Shown one piece after another: positions 1 through 11,400 of a DNA stretch of 64,000 bases. Below the pieces are notes generated by a model, which was not told the origin of the DNA, did no database searches, and was given only the letters and a program-made list of their open reading frames with translations. Position numbers and translations under genes: made by a program. The stretch's first letter is position 1. Every line of letters starts with the position of its first letter. The stretch spans positions 356,048,031-356,112,030 of the forward strand of contig CM077672.1 in the NCBI GenBank assembly GCA_039707655.1. Direction: 5' to 3'. Source of the stretch: Elymus sibiricus (Eukaryota > Streptophyta > Magnoliopsida > Poales > Poaceae).

Positions 1-1
1 G

Positions 2-1254
2 AAGGGTCTGGACGGTGAACCCAAGAAAAAGGAGAGGAAGAGACAGCCGAAGAGAGGCACTGCTACCGCCAAAGCTGCCAAAGCTTCTAGCAGCCAGCCG
101 ACCGATTTTGCATACCGTGTACCGGTCAAAGGTTCGGCGATGTACCATGTCGCGGGCGAGCCGATCCTACCGCCGAAACCGCTAGAGGCCATATCAGGGG
201 ATCTCAGGACACTGCACGACCATGTGCTGTCGACTGAGAAAAGCCTTCTCGCCTCGGAGGATCCAGGATATCCGCTTTATGCGGTTCGTGTGCCTCAGGC
301 CAAGTGCTACGTCGACACACTGCCCGCGGAGGTGTTCTTCCTACGGTTTGATCACATCTTTGAGATGTTTCTCATGTGGCGGCTCGATTTTACGATCGTC
401 CACCTTTTTACGCTACATATGAACTCTGTCATCAGGAGAGAACATATCTCGCAAATCTCGGTGGCGGATCCATACTACATGCATGAGTCCTTCTTGAGTC
501 TCAGCGAGTTTGAACATAAAGCTGCTAGGGACTACATCGAATACTTCATGGTAACGAATAAGGACAAGGAAACGATTCTCCTGCCTTATCATCCAATGTA
601 AGTCATTGCCAGACAACCCTTTCGTACGTTTCAATCATTCCTTCGCTCATATGGAGACTAATTTGAGGTGTCTTTATTTTCCGCAGCAACGGGCGCGCCG
701 TCCTTATCGTTCTTTTCCCGCGAGTCTCCCACGCCGTGTATTTCGACTCGTCCAGAAACTTCGAGAAGAAATACTACACCCAGGATATTATGGATGATGC
801 TCTTCACGGCTTCAGCATGAGGGGTGGCCACATGGAGATCAGGAAACAAAGGAAGAACAAGCCGGGTTTCTCGCATAATACTACCTTCTGCTCCATCCAT
901 CAACCGACAACAAGCAAGAACGATGGATTCTACCTCCTCCATCTCATGATGGAGTACAGAAGGGATCACCAACATCTTCGCATGACAACAAGAAACGATG
1001 AACATATCCGCAAATGGGCAGAATCCTTAGGACACGAACTGGATTATAGAGTCAGAGATGACTTCTTTCGCATCCAGAAGGACATTGCAATGATCATCAT
1101 GAAAGAAGTTGTCGAAGAGAAGGGGATGTTCCACCACGGCCCTATATCGCGAGCTGACGTCAGAACTCGCATAGGCATGCAACGTCAAGACCTGACGCCG
1201 TTCACGAAGCTAGGGTGCATCCTCCCGGATATGGATGGGTGGAACTTCCAGTGA
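2..1254 (+). CDS. CACTA second gene, C-terminal part: Ulp1-like pseudo-protease (partial, two exons)
   Basis: The reading frame is open from the window edge (base 2) to 597, then continues in 687-1254 after an 89-bp intron (598-686, GTAAGT...CCGCAG). A basic, NLS-like stretch (KKKERKRQPKR) lies near the start. The rest matches the equivalent CACTA-2 gene throughout (e.g. LRFDHIFEMF against LRFDGIFAMF; FFRIQ shared). The second exon resembles the Ulp1/C48 protease domain that CACTA elements often carry: a beta-strand block, YFDS (Asp kept), and a Gln before the last motif. The family CGYY motif reads DGFY (Asp codon 922-924), and the His position reads Arg. A catalytically dead protease fold is therefore inferred. 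The role in transposition is unknown. The intron position is the same as in CACTA-2. No stop or frameshift is seen in the visible part. Confidence 0.7.
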
Positions 1255-1522
1255 TTGACGATGCCGATGATGATGTGTCGATTGAACTTGTAGTTTCTGT
1301 AGCGATGAAACTTTGTGATGTCAACGGTCCTGCAGAACTTGCGTAACGCTAGTTTGTTAGTCTGGGTACGATGCCCTGCGTACATCTAGTTAATTAGTTT
1401 GGGTACGGTGAACCTGCGTTGATTAATTATGTTCACTATATGTTGCATCTATTTAGCTAAATTTTCTTGTCGTGTTGCTCAAATATATTATGTTGCATCT
1501 CTAACAGGTACATAGGTCCTTG
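1255..1522 (+). other. Spacer between the second and third CACTA-1 genes
   Basis: AT-rich, non-coding. It ends with a splice-acceptor-like CTCTAACAG about 15 bases before the next ATG. The matching spacer in CACTA-2 also ends in an acceptor-like TTTGTCTAG just before the small gene. The small gene may therefore be reached by splicing, but no transcript evidence is available. Confidence 0.4.
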
Positions 1523-1783
1523 ATGGCGAAGAAGTGCTATGCCGTGTACATAGGGAGGGTTCCGGGAGTGTACGATGAGTGGCCCGAGTGTCAGGCCCAA
1601 GTGTCACGGTTCTTGGGCGGCAGCCATAAAGGGTTTGATAGCAGACAAGAAGCAGAAGCTAATTACTTGAGATTCATGCTAGCGCGAGAGAGGAATCACA
1701 ACCGGCGCCTCATGTACTGCATAATTCCGCTCTTACTCATAGTGATAGCTCTTCTCTTCTATATCATCGTTTTAGATGGATGA
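1523..1783 (+). CDS. Small tail-anchored protein with RNase H1-type hybrid-binding domain (CACTA third gene)
   Basis: Predicted 86 residues from the ATG at 1523. Residues about 5-50 (YAVYIGRVPGVYDEW...HKGF...EAE) match the N-terminal RNA:DNA-hybrid/dsRNA-binding domain of eukaryotic RNase H1, also called the caulimovirus viroplasmin-type domain: Y-V--G--PG-Y--W-EC-----F-G---KGF-----A---Y. An Arg-rich linker follows (RERNHNRR), then a C-terminal hydrophobic helix of about 20 residues (CIIPLLLIVIALLFYIIV). That is the layout of a tail-anchored membrane protein. There is no RNase H catalytic domain. It lies downstream of the pseudo-protease gene, as its homologue does at 51734-51988 in CACTA-2. 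The domain match is strong by eye; membrane insertion and function are inferred. Confidence 0.72.
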   Translation: MAKKCYAVYIGRVPGVYDEWPECQAQVSRFLGGSHKGFDSRQEAEANYLRFMLARERNHNRRLMYCIIPLLLIVIALLFYIIVLDG

Positions 1784-2055
1784 TAAAACATGTGTATGGG
1801 ATGACGATGTAGTTGCATGTATTCGAGACATATCATAACTTGTATCGCTATTTCGAGATCGATGATGATGAGAGACATCATTTGTGTTGGATGATGATGG
1901 CATGATTTGATGAGAATATTTGCATGTGTATGATATGATGAGACTATTGTGTGTATGATATGACAGGCTATTGTATAAACCTATTAAAAAACAGAGAAAA
2001 AACGCAGCAGAAAAAAATTACAAACAATAGTAATAGTAGCACGGGGTATGTGTGT
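1784..2055 (+). other. 3' flank of the CACTA-1 small gene
   Basis: AT-rich DNA with many GATGATG and TGTATGATATGA runs and an A-rich stretch near 1986-2020. No coding potential seen. Probably the 3' UTR and spacer before the subterminal repeats. Confidence 0.4.
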
Positions 2056-2270
2056 AGCAGTAGCGCTGCCTTAGCAGTAGCGCGTGTTAAATAGGCGCGC
2101 TGCAGCTTTTAGCAGTAGCGAGGTTCACCTAAACGCGCTACTGCTAAACTCTGTTAGCAGTAGCGCGGGTGGAACAGCGCTACTGCTAATAGTTAGTTGT
2201 AGCGCCGTAGCAGTAGCGCGCCCACCCGCGCTACTGATATTACAAAACCCCGCGCTACTGCTAGGGTTTT
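2056..2270. repeat. CACTA-1 3' subterminal repeat array
   Basis: Repeated copies of AGCAGTAGCGCG and its reverse complement CGCGCTACTGCT, in both orientations, just inside the right terminus. In En/Spm elements such subterminal arrays are bound by the element-encoded DNA-binding protein. Confidence 0.85.
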
Positions 2271-2281
2271 CCCTAGTAGTG
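2264..2281 (-). repeat. Right terminal inverted repeat of CACTA-1
   Basis: Reverse complement reads CACTACTAGGGAAAACCC. The left partner lies outside the window. Confidence 0.85.
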
Positions 2282-2713
2282 TTAGCCACTGTTTTCTATC
2301 AATTTTAGCTACCAAATGAGTTTAGTAAAATGTTAAACTAGTGCCATTAAATACTCTGCAATATCATGTACTGCCACAATAAATTTGGGATTTAAACTAA
2401 TTCATTTGAATTTTGTTTAAATGAAAATGGATTAAATAGGGCTGTTTAGGTACTGTTTTTGGATGTTAGGGTCAATTTGGGAATTTTTATAATATTGATT
2501 TTATTTATATAATTGCTTTGGGATTATTTGCAATATTATGAACTATTTTGTTTTCAAACTTGATCAACTTTTATTTTGACTTGCATTTTGAATTTTTGTT
2601 TAAAATGGAATTTGAAATGAGATATGAACAAATGATGATTTAGCACTGCAAATGAAGATGACTTGGCATGATTAGAAGATGATCACTGTAGCATATTACA
2701 AGGGGTTGTTACA
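2282..2713 (-). repeat. Gypsy LTR, minus-strand 5' portion (3' LTR of internal copy 1)
   Basis: Aligns along its length to 11185-11615 and to the end of the LTR at 21087. It ends in TGTTACA at 2713 next to the polypurine tract. CACTA-1 interrupts it on the left; the remaining roughly 3.4 kb of LTR would lie beyond that element, outside the window. Confidence 0.88.
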
Positions 2714-2731
2714 ATTCTCCTCCTCTAAAAG
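2714..2731 (-). other. Gypsy polypurine tract (copy 1)
   Basis: Minus strand reads CTTTTAGAGGAGGAGAAT directly before the LTR start TGTAACA: the plus-strand DNA primer site expected of an LTR element. The same sequence occurs beside the middle LTR at 11616. Confidence 0.75.
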
Positions 2732-2750
2732 AAATTCTCGTCCCGAGAAT

Positions 2751-3945
2751 TTAAGAGGTAGGCTGAAAAAGAGCGGGGTATTCTTCACGAAGACGATCTT
2801 CGCGTTCCCAAGTGGCTTCATCTTCAGAATGATTTGACCACTGAACTTTAAGGAACTTGATTGCCTTCTGACGGGTTCGACGTTCAGCTTGATCAAGAAT
2901 GCGGATCGGATATTCTTGATAAGATAAATCCTCTCGCAGCTCAAGCATTTCATGATCCACTGCTCGGACAGGATCCTTGAAACAGCGACGAAGTTGTGAC
3001 ACATGAAAGACATCATAAACTTGAGAGAGATTCGGCGGCAATTCCAATTGATATGCCACTTCTCCATGTCTGGCGAGGATACGGAACGGGCCAATGTAGC
3101 GAGGAGCTAACTTGCCCGTGATTCCAAATCAATGAGTGCCCTTGATCGGAGTGACGCGAAGGTAAGCTTGTTCGCCCGGTTGATAGACCATTACCTGGTG
3201 TTTTTGGTCATAATTGCTCTTCTGACGAGACTGAGCAATTTTCAAATGTTCACGGACAATGCGGACTTGTTCTTCGGCTTGTTGGATAATGTTCGGACCG
3301 AAGAGTGACCGTTCCCCAGTTTCTGACCAATTCAGAGGAGTTCGGCACTTACGTCCATAAAGAACTTCGAATGGTGCCATCTTCAGACTAGCTTGATAGC
3401 TATTGTTGTAAGAGAATTCAGCATACGGGAGAGATTCCTCCCATTTCTTGCCAAAAGAGATGACACAGGCGCGAAGCATATCTTCAAGCACTTGGTTGAC
3501 TCGTTCAACTTGACTGGGACTGGGGGTGAAAAGCGGTGCTAAAGGATAGATGAGTTCCCATAGCTTCTTGGAAACTTTCTCAGAACCTTGAGGTAAAGAG
3601 GCTGCCATGGTCTAAACTGATCTCCAACGGAACACCGTGAAGTGACACAATTCTGGAAACATACAAGTCTGCTAACTAACTAGCAGTGATTGTCTCCTTG
3701 ACTGGCAGAAAATGAGCAACCTTTGAGAATCGGTCAATGACGACAAAAATAGCATTATGACCCTTTTGTGATGTGGGAAATCCAGTAATGAAATCCATTT
3801 CAACTTTGTCCCATTTCCATTCGGGAATAGCAAGTGGTTGCAGAGTTCCAGCAGGTCTTTGATGTTCTGCTTTGATGCGACAGCAAACGTCACACTCAGC
3901 AACGTAACGAGCAATGTCTCGCTTCATATCAGGCCACCAGTAACG
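2751..3945 (-). pseudogene. Gypsy integrase and chromodomain (broken)
   Basis: The minus strand carries the integrase zinc finger (CDVCC part near 3890), then the catalytic core (VEMDFITGFP, VVIDRFSK near 3730-3810; SYNNSYQ and PFEVLYGRKC near 3370-3420), and a C-terminal chromodomain (YPIRILDQ...VQWSNHSEDEATWE, about 2770-2910) that marks chromoviruses. Lesions: TAG at 3676-3678, TGA at 3580-3582, a frameshift near 3510-3525, and TGA at 3129-3131. Gypsy copy 2 keeps the sense base at two sites: CGA instead of the last TGA, and TGG instead of TGA 3580. The enzyme would insert cDNA, and the chromodomain would direct it to chromatin marks; this copy cannot make it. Confidence 0.88.
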
Positions 3946-4719
3946 TTAACGAACGCCTTGGTACATTTTGGTACTACCCGGATGAATAGATAAAGGTGTG
4001 TCATGTGCTTCTTTCATGACATCTGAGCGCGAGTCCAGATTGTGCTTTCTGGGGACTACTAGTCGGCCTCTGAAGAACAAGGTACCATCATCATCAACAG
4101 TGAAGAATGATGAATTTTCTTTGGATAGATAACTCTTGATCTTCTCGACTTCGGAATCATACACCTGCCTTATCTTGATGTTGTGCTCGAGATCTGATTC
4201 AACAACCAAGGTATTTAGATATCCTTGAGTAACTATCTCGATGTTCAGCTTTCGAAGCTCTTCATACAAGAGTGGCTGCTGCAGCTGAACCTCAAGTTCA
4301 CAACAGTAGGATTTGCGGCTCAAGGCATCAGCCATTACGTTAGCCTTGCCAGGGGTATAAGAAATACCCAAGTCATAGTCCGTAATGCTCTCCATCCATC
4401 TTTGCCGATGGAGGTTCAGAGATGGCTGAGTAAACAAGTACTTCAAACTTTGATGATCCGTGTAGATCTCGCAACGATTACCGAGTAGGTAATGTCGCCA
4501 TAACTTCAATGCATAAATAAGTGCTGCAAGTTCGAGATCATGTGTTGGATAGTTCTCTTCATGAGGACGCAACTGTCGAGAGCCATAAGCAATCACTTTC
4601 CGCTCTTGCATTAGGACACAGCCTAATCCTTGACGGGATGCGTCGCAATAAATCACAAAGTCCTTGCGGGAATCTGGAGGAGCAAGCACTGGTGCAGATG
4701 TCAGCTTGTCTTTGAGTGT
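3946..4719 (-). pseudogene. Gypsy RNase H and integrase N-terminal zinc finger (broken)
   Basis: RNase H signatures [16 protein letters not shown] and [10 protein letters not shown] appear in order, then the RT/RH tail [12 protein letters not shown]. The integrase HHCC histidines follow (EAH...[10 protein letters not shown]). The segment is bounded by a TAG at 4720-4722 and a TAA at 3946-3948. The related segment near 20137 still has CAG at the first of these sites. In frame with the RT segment upstream. Confidence 0.88.
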
Positions 4720-6198
4720 CTAAAAACTCTCCTGACATATTTCTGTCCACTCAAACTTAACGTCTTTGTGAAGCAGATCAGTCAGAGGCTTGGCAATCTT
4801 AGAGAAGTTCTCGACAAAACGGCGGCAATAGCTTGCGAGTCCGAGAAAACTTCTGATTTGCTTGACATTCTTCGGAGGAGTGCAATCAAGAATAGCCTGA
4901 ACTCGTTCTGGGTTAACAACAATCCTATCTTTGGAAATCACGTGGCCGAGATATGTCACTTCAGATAACCAGAATACACACTTGGAATACTTGGCATACA
5001 GTTGATGTTTGCGCAACTTCTCCAGTACAAGCTGAAGATGTTCGGCATGTTCTTCTTCATTCTTCGAATATATAAGGATATCATCCAGATAAACCATGAC
5101 GAACTTATCGAGGTAATCCATGAAGATGTAGTTCATTAACCGAGAGAAAGTTGCTGGAGCGTTGGTTAAGCCAAAGGACATGACAGTGTACTCGTAAGAA
5201 CCATGGCGAGTAACGAAGGCTGTCTTCGGAATATCCTCTTTACGAACCCGGATCTGGTGGTATCCCAATCTCAAATCAAGTTTAGAGAATACTAAGGAAC
5301 TAGCTAGCTGATCATACAGATCATTGATTCTGGGAAGCGGATACTTGTTCTGAATTGTTGCCTGGTTGATAGGTCGGTAATCTTGGACCAGATGATTCGT
5401 ACCATCCTTCTTCTTGACAAAGAGAGAAGGTGCTCCCCAAGCAGAAGAACTGGGGTGAATGAAACCCTTACGAAGTGACTTGTCAATTTCCTCCTTAAGT
5501 TCAAGGAGTTCATGAGGTGGCATCTTGTATGGGCGCTTGGCAATAGGAGTAGTGCCTGGTTTCAAGTCGATGACGAATTCGACAGCTCTGGCAGGTGGTA
5601 CTCCTGGGAGTTCCTCTGGAAAGATAACTTGAAAGTCTCGAACAACTGGAACGTTCTCTATTCCCTCAAGAGTTGAAGCGTTCAATGCGTTCAGAGCATA
5701 TATTTGGGCTTCGACATCTTGAACGATTCGGGCGGTGTAATTTATTATCTCACCGGAAGGATGCAGGAGTTGGACTGTTTTAGTGGCACAGTCGATTGAA
5801 GCAACATGGGCCTTCAACCAATGCATTCCCAGAATGAGGTCTATGTTGGAAGACTTCAAGACGATGGGAGAGACAAGGAATTTCAATCCTTTAATTTCGA
5901 CGGTGACATTAGGGCTAACCATATTAGTACGACATTGGCCCGTAGGGGTGCTCACAACTAGTGGAGGGTTCATCTTTTCAAACGTGATGTCATGCGCTAA
6001 TGCAAATGCTTCTGACATGAATGAATGAGATGCTCCTGAATCAAATAGAACAGAAGGTGGCACTGAGTTAACGAGAAGGGTGCCCATCACAGTAGCAGGC
6101 TCATTCTGAACTTCTTCGAGGTCAATGTGGTTAGCCTGGCCACGACCATAAGATGGAGGCCTGACATTGAAATTCCGGGACTGATGGGCTGGTGTACT
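4720..6198 (-). pseudogene. Gypsy aspartic protease and reverse transcriptase (broken)
   Basis: The protease motif FDSGASHSF lies near 6030. RT follows, with the linker [16 protein letters not shown], the FVKKKDG block, and the catalytic [10 protein letters not shown] box near 5090. It ends at an in-frame TAG (4720-4722) where a related copy at 20137 reads CAG. Frame is shared with gag upstream, so gag and pol formed one long polyprotein before decay. Confidence 0.9.
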
Positions 6199-7122
6199 CT
6201 AAGGCTGATTCGAGTGACAGTTGATAGCACGGTGTCCTGGCTGTCCACACTTGAAGCAATTCTCATCATTGGGGAGAGGAGCCATAGTATTGGGCTGTCC
6301 ACTTGAGATATTCAGTTGTCTTGGTGGTGGAGGCAGACGAGGTGCAACATAAGAAGGCGTCGGTGCAGGGGCAGGTCGATGATGGACATTATGCGGAATC
6401 CACACTCTGCGCTTCTGAGCAGGCTGACCCGAGGATGAGCCAACATCATGAGTACGCTTGAGCAATTCCTGGTACTCAGTCAGACCCGTTTCAGCCCGGA
6501 AAGCTTGGCTGACAAGCGTCGCAAAGTCCGCACAATCATGGGCAACAAGTGCGAGCTTAATATCGGGACGCAGTCCTTCACGGAATTTCTCCTGCTTGCG
6601 AGCGTCAGTGCAGACATCATCCTCAGCTTAGCGGGATAAGTCGAGAAATTTCCTATGATATTCATCGATAGACATTTTGCCCTGTGTGCGTTTACGGAAT
6701 TCCTTCTTCTTCTGGTCCATCAGACCTTGTGGAATGTGCCGTGCACGGAAGGCTGACTGAAATTCCTGCCAAGTGGTTATAGTTCCAGCAGGCAGCATAC
6801 GCCTGTGACTTTCCCACCATTGAGCAGCTGGGCCCCTCAGGTGATACGTCGCGAAGGTGACGTAACTGTCAGGGGCAACATTAGCCGACTCCATCTGAAA
6901 GGCGATGTCACGGAGCCAATCATCAGCATCCATAGGATCAGATGAGTTACGGAAGGTGGACGGGTTGAGGCGCACGAAATCTTGTAGTGACATTGGACCA
7001 GGCTCCTGACGAGCATCGTTGCGTTCCAAACGGTTCACCAGACTTTTGTTGAGCTGACGGTTCGGTTCAAACTGCTGCATCATAGCGGCAATATAGGGTG
7101 GAGGTGGAGGATCGTCGGCCAT
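6199..7122 (-). pseudogene. Gypsy gag with zinc knuckle (broken)
   Basis: Probable start is the ATG at 7122-7120 (MADDPPPPPYIAAMM). The capsid-like domain contains FRNSSDPMDADDWL and YHLRGPAAQWWES, the retrotransposon gag signature, and a CCHC knuckle (CFKCGQPGHRAINC) near 6240. Stops: TAA at 6628-6630 and TAG at 6199-6201, the latter fitting CAG to TAG. Gag would form the virus-like particle and bind RNA. Confidence 0.88.
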
Positions 7123-7736
7123 CCTGCTAAAACAACATGGGCAGTTTAGCAAGAACAACTGCAGTGTATGGAGTCATTCATGATGCAACACGAGCAATGA
7201 ACAAGAAGTGCATTAGATATTTATTAGTAGTCATTAAAGACATACAATTCTATGCACAGAGTAAGATACAAACGGACAGCTCGAGTTCGGAAACACTCGC
7301 AACTAGACAAACTAGGCGGCACGTAGGCACGCGATGGAGAGATACAACAACGAGACATAGCAAAGGTTGCATCGACGTCGGAGAAAACTTCTAGAGCGAG
7401 GAATTTGCAAATGACAACGTAGGGTGCCCTCGATAAAAGGATCCCGCGGTCCGTGAACACTGTGAAGCAGAACCTGGCCCACAATTCAAAGGAAGGTTGA
7501 TTCAAATCTCCGGTTGGATGTGATCACGAGAACCTAATGTTAGTGATAGTAAAATTTTAACCCGAAAGGAAGAGAGATCAGAGTCCCAGAGTAAGGAAGA
7601 GGAATAAAAGATCCTAATACCACCCATTGGTGACATGGGCCCGTAAGCCACACAGCCATGTTAGTAAAACAGTTTTTCAAAGACTAGACTCAACTTCGGC
7701 CAAGGAGTTGGAAAGGGGGGTTCCTACAGGCAGTCG
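7123..7736 (-). other. Gypsy untranslated leader between primer site and gag
   Basis: No supported coding region; only short chance frames. Position matches the packaging/leader region of the element. Confidence 0.6.
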
Positions 7737-7748
7737 GCTCTGATACCA
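7737..7748 (-). other. Gypsy primer binding site (initiator tRNA-Met type)
   Basis: Minus strand reads TGGTATCAGAGC, the usual plant retrotransposon site complementary to the 3' end of tRNA-iMet. It lies 5 bases from the LTR end at 7754. Confidence 0.85.
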
Positions 7749-7753
7749 ACTTA

Positions 7754-8344
7754 TGACGCCCCTGCTCGACCGTCCACTAATCATACACGCAAATGCACAC
7801 GATCGACAACACAACTCTAAACACAAAAGAAAGTCATAGAAGCTTAATATTACAAGCCAGGGGCCTCGAGGGCTCGAATACATAAGCTCGAGTCATACAA
7901 GCATCAGCGGAAGCAATAGTATCTGAGTACAGACACAAAGTTAAACAAGTTTGCCTTAAGAAGGCTAGCACAAATAGCGACACTGATCGAAAAGGCGAAG
8001 GCCTCCTGCCTAGGGCCTCCGAACTACTCCTAGTCGGCGGGCTCAACGTAGTAGTAGGTTCCTCCGGGGATCTCCTGCTCCTGGACTCCGTCGTCTGATC
8101 ACAGCAATCGGGTATAGGGAAAAAGAGATAGCAAAGCAACCGTGAGTACTCATCCAAAGTACTCGCAAGACTTATATCAGAACTATACTAAGTATGCATC
8201 GGTATCAAAGGAATGGGGCTATATCTTTGGACTAAACTTCCGAAATGCCGGAACAGAGGGGGAAAGCCTAGCCTATCGAAGACTAGCATCTTGAAGCAAT
8301 CTTGCAGCATCAGAAGAGAGTAGATCACAGCAGCATATAATAAG

Positions 8345-8403
<59 letters not shown>

Positions 8404-11400
8404 GTAATGCCCTGAGATCCTTCCTCGACTACCCCGCGAGAAAGTGATCCCGAGAGCAGTATTAACAGTTTAACATTGTGACAGTATCCATTCATAGTTG
8501 TAGTACATCAGGATACAACTCCGAGCGTCCTGTTACCGTGGACACGGCTATTCGAATAGATAACTTCCCTGCAGGGGTGCACTATTGTTACCCAACACGC
8601 TCGATTAACTCTGGCCGGACACACTTTTCTCGGTCATGCCCGGCCTCGGCTGATCGACACAACATAGTCCTACCTAGGCTCCGCAGAGAGGTCCCCGCCG
8701 GTCTACATCCTAAGCGCTCAGGGGTCTTGGGCCCATCGCCCTTTGCACTGCGGGTCGTTGCGTGGGTGAACGGGACCAAGCACCACCTCTGTCCTTGATG
8801 GCACCTGCCCGAACGCGCCGCATTGCTGAACTGGACGTCTGACAGAGCTTTCAGCCGATACATACGGCGCCGAGGGCGCCATTAAACCATTATCCCGCGT
8901 GGTGGTAGTGCGTATAGGCCAATGGCCAACTCAGATCAAATACCCAAATCCGTTAGGCGTGTTTTAGTAGCTCGCAGAGACGAACAGGATTCCTGTCGCT
9001 CCGACTTGGTAACACGCGGACCACGACCAGGGACCAGGCCCACCTCTCTCCTAGGTGGTCTCCGCCTGCCCTGTCGTTCCGCCACAATATCACTCGCGGG
9101 TACCCTTGGGTTCAACCCGTCTTATTTCATTATCTCGCGGGCACTCTTGGAGCCAGCCCGACTTTAACAGTTTAAAGTATTGCAGTAATGTAACATTTCT
9201 GTGATCATTACCCAGAGTGATCACGGCCCGATAACAAGCCTGGCAAGCGGACAAGGGTGAAGGGCCAGCTGATGAAACATAGTATACCTAACTAAGCATC
9301 ATAGGATAGCAGGTAAGGTACCAATAGCAGGCGAGGAAAATAGGCTATGCATCAGAATAGGAGCTATCGGAGCAACAACAGAAGCAATTCTAATGCAAGC
9401 AATAGAGAGAAAGAGTAGGCAATATCTGGATGATCAAGGGGTTTTGCTTGCCTGGAAGCTCTGCTGAAGGGGGGGGGGTCTGGTCGTCGACGACATAGTC
9501 GTACACGGCAGCAACTTTGGTCTCGGGGTCTACCGAAGAGAAGAGGGGAGGAAACAGATAAATACAAGCATTCAAATGCAATCACTAAGCATGACACACC
9601 TAAATGACATGCAGGGGCGATATATTGCATCTCTAACTATTTTAGATGTTTTAGGAATTTATTTAGAATTATTTTAACGAAGGCATGCACTATTCATCTA
9701 TCAGAAACAGGCCTAAAGTTATAGGTTCTCCTACGCATAGGGCTCTAACATGCATGCAGATGACATATTCGGATTCGTTGGATTTTTCTGATCATTTTTC
9801 ATATATAAATTATTTTCATCCGAGTTACGGTTTATTTTATATGATTTTTCAAAGTTATAATCATTTTCTGGAATTGTTTTAATTACTAAATTCGGCAGAA
9901 TATGAATTAGGACGTCATCCTGGCGTCAACACTGCATCAGCGGTGAACGGACCCGCTGACCAGTGAACAGGGCCCACGCGGGACCCACTGGTAGTGATTG
10001 GGCACTGCCCAGTCAGCGCTGACTGGGTCAAGGGTCCAGTCATCAGAGGCTGACATGTGGGCCAGCCTGTTGAGTCAGCACGCTGACTGGACCATCTTAT
10101 CCATTTGAACAGTAAACGGTGGGTCCCACTTGTCAGTTGGTCATTTAATTAAACCGGTTTCTATTAAACTAATTAACCCGCGTGGGGCCCGGGTGTCATA
10201 GAGTGTTAAGGGTGGATTAGCACCTAATCTAGCTAGCTAATTACTCGGGCCCAGTGAACAGTGGCGCAGGCGACGGTGGCTGACGTCGGCGGTCGCAGAA
10301 CTCGCCGCTCCGGCGACCATTTTTGCGGTGGAGACGCGCGTTCGAACGAGCGCATCGCCGCGCATCCGATGGGACAAGCAGGAGGCTGCGGGGTGGCCGG
10401 AGCTCGCCGGGAGAGAGCTCGTGGTGGCGGCGGCGTTCGGGGGTTCGACGAAAACGGCGAGACTGAGGAGAACTGAGGCACCAGCGGGCCGCTCCCGCTC
10501 GCGCGCATCCGGGGGAGCTCGTAGGAGGACGAGGGCTCGCCGGAGTTGGCCGAACGGTGGAGCTAGGCGGCGGCGTAGCTACGGCCACGACGCAATCATG
10601 CGTGCAAGCTCGGAATCGAGCTCGGGGAAGAGGGAGGAGGAGCGCGCGCTCACAGAGGTCTCGCAGGAGGGCTCGGTGAGGCGCGGGGAGGTCGTAGTCG
10701 AGCGGGTCGTCTCCAATGGCGACGGCGGCCGTGGTTGATGAAGTCGGCCGATGGCGAGGCATGGCGGCTTCCCGGCTCAACTTGTTGCTCGGGGAGGTCG
10801 TGGGCGACGGTGGGGGAGCTCCAGGACGTGGTGGCGCAGCGCGGGGATGCAGCTGGCCACGGGGACAACGACGGCTGGGCGATGACCGCGCGGTGAGGTG
10901 CGGGATCGGGCAAACGGGGGCGCGAGGGGGTAAGTGGGGGTGTCTAGGGTTTCGGGGAAAGAGGGAGATGCTTGGGGGTGGCCTTATCCACGAGAGGGAG
11001 CCGCGGGTTGCTCGACAGCGGCGCATCTGGCGCCGTGGACGGCCATGGCACGCTCGGCCCCCCCTGCTCGGCGCGAGGAGGGAGAAAGGCCGCCCTAAAT
11101 GGGCCGGGCCACATTGTGGCCATGACCAGGCCGAGTGCACAGTGTTATTTTGTTCTTTTTCTTTATTCTTTTCTGCTTTCTATTTTAGCCACTGTTTTCT
11201 ATCAATTTTAGCTACCAAATGAGTTTAGTAAAGTGTTAAACTAGTGTCAATAAATACTCTGCAATATCATGTACTGCCACATTAAATTTGGGATTTAATT
11301 AATTCATTTGAATTTTGTTTAAATGAAAATGGATTAAATAGGGCTGTTTAGGTACTGTTTTTGGATGTTAGGGTCAATTTGGGAATTTTTATAATATTGA

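Larger units (their letters stand above)
1..2281 (+). mobile_element. CACTA-1: 3' part of a CACTA (En/Spm) transposon
   Basis: The window opens inside this element. Its right terminal inverted repeat ends in CCTAGTAGTG at 2281, the reverse complement of the CACTACTAGG start typical of the superfamily. It holds the end of a second (non-transposase) gene, a small third gene, and a subterminal array of GCAGTAGCGC/GCGCTACTGC motifs. The DNA after 2281 is gypsy LTR; the intact LTR at 11185 reads TTAGCCACTG at the same point, so the target duplication is predicted to be TTA (2282-2284). The 5' half, including the transposase, lies outside the window. Confidence 0.93.

Noticed and set aside
1523..1783. 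Endogenous caulimovirus (viroplasmin-like domain)
   Set aside because: No movement protein, coat or viral polymerase nearby. The domain stands alone in a CACTA element, and its match is equally to cellular RNase H1 N-termini.
10241..11140. Long minus-strand open frame of about 300 codons in the gypsy LTR
   Set aside because: It lies in a GC-rich LTR block where several frames are open at once. The predicted product is Pro/Arg/Ser-rich without domain motifs.
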